From Amaurobius ferox (lineage: Eukaryota > Arthropoda > Arachnida > Araneae > Amaurobiidae): a stretch of 64,000 nt of DNA. Shown here one piece after another: positions 58,481 through 64,000 of the stretch. Location: NCBI GenBank assembly GCA_951213105.1, contig OX578136.1:73288730-73352729 (forward strand), written 5' to 3'. A model generated the notes under the pieces. That model was not told the DNA's origin, did no database searches, and saw only the letters and a program-made list of their open reading frames with translations. Each line of letters begins with the position of its first letter. The first letter of the stretch is position 1. A program made the translations under genes and the position numbers.

Positions 58481-59660
58481 TACAGGGTGTCCAGAGAGTT
58501 CCGGAACGATGCAATATCTCGAGAAATACACTTCGGATCAAAAAATAAAAAAACACGTATTCAATATTTTTAGAAAAGCTATCCAATGGTATCAAAATTA
58601 ACCCTCCTCCCGGGGGGAGGGGGTGCAACTTTGAAATCTTCAATGGAAACCCCCCATTTTTTATTGCAGATTTGGATTCTCCAGAAAATTTACATGCATT
58701 TGACCTACGATTTTTGATTTTTATTCCCACAAACGGCGTTATAATCGAGAAAAACGGAAGTGGCGCACAAACGTTTAAAAATAGGAATGTCTCGGGAAAT
58801 ACACTTCGGATAGAAAAATAAAAAATTATGTGTTCAATATTTAAAAAAAAACTATCCAATGACGCTAAAATTGATCCCCTCCCTCCCGCTAACAGTTCAC
58901 TTCAGCGACAACTGTTGACATCAGTTTAGAAAACAATTCAAAACTATTTTTAACACTACCCAGGAACAACGATGTGGACGTAGTAGTTTTCTGTTCCCCT
59001 CGGGGTACTTGATTAACATGAGTCCCCCTTGCCTCTCATGATCAGGGTGCTTTTTTCTGTAACTCCCCTTCCCTCTCATGATCGGGGTGCTTGATTAACA
59101 TAAGTCCCCTTACCTTTCAGGATCAGGGTGCTTTTTTCTGTAACTCTCCTTCCCTCTCATGATCGGGGTGCTTGATTAACATGAGTTCCCTTGCCTCTCA
59201 TGATCAGGGTGCTTTTTTTCTGTAACTCCCCTTCCCTCTCATGATCGGAATGCTTGATTAACATGAGTCCCCTTGCCTCTCAGGACCAGGGTGCTTTTTT
59301 CTGTAACTCCCCTTCCCTCTCATGATCGGGGGGCTTGATTAACATGAGTCCCCTTGCCTCACATTATCAGGGTGCTTTCTTCTGTAACTCTCCTTCCCTC
59401 TCATGATCGGGGTGCCTGAATCAAAATCGTAGGTCAAATGTATGTAATTTTTTCTGGAGAATCCAAATTTACAATAAAAAATGGGGGTTCCCATTAAGGA
59501 TTTCAATGTTGCCCAACCCCCTCCCTCCAAGAGGGGGGGAGGAGGGGTCAATTTTGGTATCATTGGATAGCTTTTCTAAAAATATCGAATACGTGTTTTT
59601 TGTTCCGAAGTGTATTTCTCGAGTTATTACGCCGTTCCGGAACTTTCTGGACACCCTGTA
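58481..59660. mobile_element. TA-flanked inverted-repeat transposon (Tc1/mariner-like end) with internal minisatellite
   Basis: The ends are TACAGGGTGTCCAGAGAGTT and AACTTTCTGGACACCCTGTA. The inverted repeats extend over about 235 bp (58481-58720 and 59427-59660). TA at the tips suits Tc1/mariner insertion. There is no transposase frame. A partial third copy of the end repeat lies at about 58785-58885. Confidence 0.8.
58995..59420 (+). repeat. 82-bp minisatellite, about 5 copies
   Basis: GATTAACAT starts at about 59011, 59093, 59174, 59256 and 59337. Each unit has two related halves ending in CTCATGATC(A/G)GGGTGCTT. It is confined to the interior of the TA-flanked transposon. Confidence 0.85.
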
Positions 59661-59944
59661 TATTATCATAACTATCAGGAACCTTACTCCCCACTACGGA
59701 CAGTTCATTCCCCTAAAACTTCCAGTAACATGCTTGCAAATGTTTTACAGTGTAGCAAAGCGCTAAGTAGCGATACTTGTTTCTGTCAGTCTCTCTGTAA
59801 TAGCCGCTTATAACTCGATGATGTTTAACCTATTTGTGTTTTCATAAAAATATGAAATAGATTTTCATAATTTTAAATGGAAATTTTTAGTCTTCATGTT
59901 GTTATTATGAAAATTATGCTATTTTATTAATATATATCTTGGCT

Positions 59945-60925
59945 GATTATTGAACACACAATTTTGAAGGAAACTCATGACTCCAAACAGGCAACCTTTC
60001 AGGACTTTTTGGTCCGGGGGGGGGGGGGGCGAATGAAATTTTAGAGGGAGGCAAGTTTTCTGTTTGCCCTAATTAAGTTTACCTAAATGCTGTCCTGTCA
60101 CACAAATAGAAACGAAATTAATGTAAAATGTCTCCGGGGGAAGAGGCGAATAGTCGTCTCCGGAGGGAGCTCCGCCCCCCCCCCCCCCCAATGTATACCT
60201 GATAGAAACACCAGCTCCAAATACTTTAAGAGTTCACTTTCTTAGCGATTATTTTTTAACTAACGTCATCAGAAGCATCTACTTTTCATAAAAGTGAAGC
60301 TATTTGATGCTTCTATGCACTAAACCTGAACCCATTATTCAAAAGTAGTTTTTGAATAATCATAAATGCTAATTTTCATAATTTCTTTTTTAATCAGGCA
60401 AACATTTTTTGTATTATTATTATTCCCCCCCCCCTCCTCCCCAAAAAAATAAAATAAAATAAAAATTGTTCAGTGCATGCATATTTATTATCTTAACATG
60501 TTCTGCAATTTCAAAGTAAATATGATTATATAACAACTGTTTTGTAATCATGATACGCAAATATTAAACAGAGAACAAGTAAAAGTAAAAAGGTTTTGAA
60601 AGTGTTCCCTTTAATTATTTGCATGCAAATTAAATGTATGAATAATATATTTATCAAGATGCACGTAACTTAAATTTATAAAAGGCAACGATACACCAAA
60701 TTTAGGCTTTCTATAGCTGTCCTGGTTCTCAAGTTAATCCCCAAAAAACGAGTAAATTCCCATGATGAGCTAGCCGCTGAAGTTCAAAATCTGGAGAATT
60801 AGAATATACTTCAAAAGACAACGACATACCAAATTTCAGGTTACTGTGATTAATGGAACCTGATTAGTTAGAGTATTGCATAAGATTCGAATTACACTGA
60901 CAAACAAGCACCAGATCAAGGTTAA
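59945..60925 (+). repeat. Local duplication, copy 2 (partner 40626-41600)
   Basis: Collinear with copy 1 at high similarity. In place of the (TA)n tract of copy 1 it has a C-rich run at about 60426-60440. Confidence 0.8.
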
Positions 60926-60929
60926 ATTA

Positions 60930-62200
60930 TACAGCGGGGGAAAAAATGGATACCATATTTTATTTTGCAATCAGTCAAGCGATCTCTTCATATACCATGG
61001 ATGTAATTAATATTTCAATTTTTATTTAAAAAACTGCCCAACATATTTTGGTGAAATTTTTCTGTACATTTTATGTGATAATTTGAATATTTTCCAAAAT
61101 TTTCGAAGCAATTTGTTAATTTTAACATTGTTTAAAAAATGTTTGAAAAATTAACTCCCTTAGGGTTCAATGCATTTCATTTTTTTCAACCCGGACTAAA
61201 TCTGAAACTAATTGGGTGATATTATACATTTTTATTAACACTTTACAACAAAGTTGAAAAGTGTTTATGACTTTGTTCATTCTGTCTGTCTGTCTGTCTG
61301 TCCGTTAGCACAATAACTGCCGTAAAAATGACTTAATCAAAATGAAATTTTAGTATGTTGTTCAGACGGTCTGTAGGACCTATGGGAATATAAATGAATA
61401 ATATCACCCAATTAGTTTTGGATTGAACCCGGGTTGAAAAAATGAAATACATTGAGCCCCATGAGACCTAATTTTTCAAAAATTTTTTAAGCGGATTTAA
61501 AATTCACAAATTGCTTCGAAAATTTTAGGTAATATTCAAATTGTTCCATAAAATATATAAAAAAAATTCAGCGAAATATATTCAGTAGTTTTTAAATAAA
61601 AATTAAAATAACAATTACACCTCTTATATGAAAGGATCACGTGTCCATGAAATGAAAAGATCACATGACCCATTTCAAAATGATATATGGCATCCATCTT
61701 GTTTTAAAATCCTGATTAAGTTCTTTTTAATTCATATTGAGTGTTGTATCCGTCCTAAAACTACTTTATTTTTGCTTAAATTCTGTGCATCTACATACTG
61801 AAACAACGCAAATACAATATATTTGAGTTTGAATGATTATCCAAATTTGATTATTTCTACAACGAAGCCTATTTTTCATTTATGTAAAATGTAAACAGCA
61901 AAATATGTAGAATGAGTTGTATTAGAATTGCTGTATTTCTTTAACACAAAATAATTTAGCCCATGGAGTCTGCATGGCTAATTTGAATGAAATATTAATT
62001 GATTTTATAAAGATAAGGTCGATTTTTTTCGATGAAGTTTTAAGCATAGAGTTTAATTACTTGTAGTTCCATGGTCTTAATTTTTAAATAAAATAAATTA
62101 TTATAGTATTGTGATGAATGAAATGAATGGGAGAAAGTTATGAATGAAATCCTGCTTTTATAGAGAGATCCAGGCGTGTTATTTTTTCTATGACGTCATT
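60930..62200. repeat. R2 repeats in inverted arrangement
   Basis: 60930-61243 is a minus-strand R2 piece and 61244-62200 a plus-strand piece. They share TTGGGTGATATTAT as inverted arms around the core TTTACAACAAAGTTGAAAAG...GACGGTCTGTAGGACC. Confidence 0.65.
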
Positions 62201-62534
62201 TGAATTAATTTCAGTTGTTTTCGATGAAGTTTTCAAATATAATATAATTATCGTAGTATTATGATAGTTTTAAAAATATTACCGTGGAATGTATCGCATT
62301 TTAGAGGTATTTAAACCAGGCAATTTACATTTCAATGCCGTCATTTGAATGAAGTTCATTTTTTTCAATGAAGGTTTAAGTTTTCAAATATAATAAGTTA
62401 ATGTAGTATTGTGATAAGTTTTAAAATATTACCGAGGAATGTGTTGCATTTTAGACTTTTTGAAATAAAATTGCATTGAAGTTGGAAAGTGTTTCATAAT
62501 CAATTCTTTAAGCATGATTGATCTTTCTTGTTCT

Positions 62535-62665
62535 CATTATTTCCATAGACCGTCTCAACAACATACTAAAATTTCATTTTGACGCAGGTACTTTTACGCA
62601 GTTATTGTGCGAACGGACAGACAGCCAGAATGACCAAAGTCATAAACACTTTTCAACTATGTTGG
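62535..62665 (-). repeat. Interspersed repeat R2, short minus-strand piece
   Basis: Contains AACATACTAAAATTTCATTT, GAACGGACAGACAG and CATAAACACTTTTCAAC, the inverse of the R2 core. Confidence 0.7.
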
Positions 62666-62854
62666 AAAATGTTAAAGACTATATAAATTTTATAATGATT
62701 TAAAATTGATATTATGCAAAATTGTAGAAAGTATTTCATCTGCTCCTCAATTTGGTTCAATTTCGTATGTGATTAAAATGTATTTCTACTTTTCCATGCT
62801 GTTATGTAGTGAAGGACATTGAAAAACTTGGTTATTCTCATAATTTATTTTTTA

Positions 62855-64000
62855 ACCCTTTACAACATAGTTGAAAAGTGTTTATGACTTTGTTCATTCT
62901 GTCCGTCCGTTAGCACGATAACTGCCGTAAAAATGACTTTATCAAGATGAAATTCCAGTGTGTTGTTCAGACGGTCTGTGGGACCTATGGGAATATATAT
63001 GAATAATATTACTCAATTAGCTTTGGATTGAACTCGGTTTGAAAAAATGAAATACATTGAACCCTATGGGACTTAATTTTTTTTTTAAATTTAAGCGAAT
63101 TTAAAATTCACAAATTGTTTCAAAAGTTTTAGGAAATATACAAATTTTTCCATAAAAAAATATAAAAAATATTTTAGAAAAATGCATTTGGTAAAAATTA
63201 AAATAATAATTACACCCATATCATATGCTTTCCCGGCCGTCCAAATAGTTGCGCGCGTCTTAGGATGAGTCGGACTGTCTGGTTCTTCAACCCATATCAT
63301 ATGAAAAGATCATGTGTGCCACTTCAAAATAAAATATGGCATCCATCTTGTGTCAAAATCGCGATTCTTAAAGTTCTTTTTAATTTATATTTAGTATTGT
63401 ATCCTTCTTAAAGCCGCTTTATTTTTGCTTAATTTCTGTGCATGTATATTCTGAAACAGCGCAATTACAATATATTTGGGTTTAAATGATGAATGCCATC
63501 AATCTTGTGTCAAAATCGTGATTTTTAAAGCTCTTTTTAATTTATATTTAGTGTTGCATCCGTCCTAAAACCACTTAATTTTTTTTTCTGTGCATCTATA
63601 TACTGCGACAACGCAATTACAATGTTTGTGAGTTTAAATGATCACCAAACTTTGATTACTTCTGCTACGAAGCCTGATTTTCACGTATGGAGAATGTAAA
63701 CAGATCAAGATGTATGATGAGTTGTATAAGAATTACTGAATTTTTTTAAAGCAAAATTATCTAGCTCTGGAGTTTGTGATATAGCTGATATGAATGAAAC
63801 CTTCATTGATTTTACGTAGAGAAGCAGACGATTCTATTTCCTTCTTCGATGAAGATTTAAGCATGGAGTTATACAGTACTTTTGCCTCCATGATTTTAAG
63901 TTTTTAAGTAAAATAAATTATTGTAGTATTGTGATAATTTTAAAAACATCGCAGCTGAATCAAAGAAATGGAAAATGGTTTATGAATGAAAATTTCCCTC
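62855..64000 (+). repeat. Interspersed repeat R2, long plus-strand copy running off the window
   Basis: Collinear with 61244-62200, with a second partial copy of the CCATCTTG...TTTTTAA(G/T)TTCT segment starting at about 63485. It contains the foreign insertion at 63228-63289. Confidence 0.65.
63214..63303. mobile_element. 62-nt GC-rich insertion with 14-bp direct repeats
   Basis: ACCCATATCATATG occurs at 63214-63227 and again at 63290-63303. Between them lies a GC-rich 62-nt sequence (CCCGGCCGTCC ... GATGAGTCGGACTG) unlike anything else in the window, set in AT-rich R2. The related copy near 61620 runs through without it. Repeat length suits target-primed reverse transcription of a short RNA; the RNA is not identified. 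Confidence 0.7.

Noticed and set aside
59339..59813. Overlapping frames at the right end of the TA-flanked transposon
   Set aside because: They fall in the inverted repeat and in the minisatellite, and comparable frames appear in the left repeat; no transposase motif.

Overview
The window is AT-rich eukaryotic DNA with spliced genes, long gene-free stretches, microsatellites and many interspersed repeats. It looks like an arthropod genome, possibly an arachnid, but that is inference from repeat style and gene family only. I found no confidently recognisable host gene. The content is dominated by one family of virus-like, self-replicating-type elements that encode a family B DNA polymerase with N-terminal C2H2 zinc fingers and an endonuclease VII-like zinc/HNH module.

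The element family occurs three times. (1) A decayed single arm ("arm A", about 1119-21309) whose polymerase is broken by frameshifts, a stop and two nested insertions: a TAA-flanked inverted-repeat element (5255-7377) and, 13 bp further on, a whole second polymerase element. (2) That nested element, PAL-1 (7391-19752), is a 12.4-kb inverted palindrome. Two arms of nearly 6 kb meet head to head, each carrying an intact two-exon polymerase gene transcribed outwards, and a 564-bp TTAA-type miniature element sits exactly at the axis. It starts 5'-AG, ends CT-3' and is flanked by the 6-bp target duplication CATTTG. (3) PAL-2 (45573-56740) is an 11.2-kb palindrome of the same family with two more intact genes, the 6-bp duplication CACCTA, an adjacent copy of its unoccupied target, and a different axis, located on a tiny hairpin (ATCG-ATTA-CGAT). 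The window therefore holds four intact polymerase reading frames and one pseudogene.

Each arm has the same layout from axis to tip: a promoter-like region with an E-box and TGACCTTGG boxes; a 31-codon exon 1; an intron of about 0.3 kb (GT-AG, phase 0); a 3.8-kb exon 2; a purine-rich tract; an invariant 46-nt double hairpin; a subterminal A/T-rich tandem array; and a terminal block of about 200 bp with a TGACGTCA site. I see no integrase, protease, packaging ATPase or capsid gene. The 6-bp duplications and AG termini resemble Polinton/Maverick integration. My reading is that these are polymerase-end inverted dimers, like snap-back or defective-interfering genomes of a protein-primed replicon, integrated by an enzyme supplied in trans.

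The rest (21.3-45.5 kb and 56.7-64 kb) is repeat-rich. It holds several copies of three interspersed families (called R1, R2 and R3 here), a reverse-transcriptase remnant next to a long TA tract, an AP-1-like 31-bp minisatellite, a locally duplicated block containing an exon-like open frame, a TA-flanked transposon with an internal 82-bp minisatellite, and a 62-nt GC-rich insertion flanked by 14-bp direct repeats.
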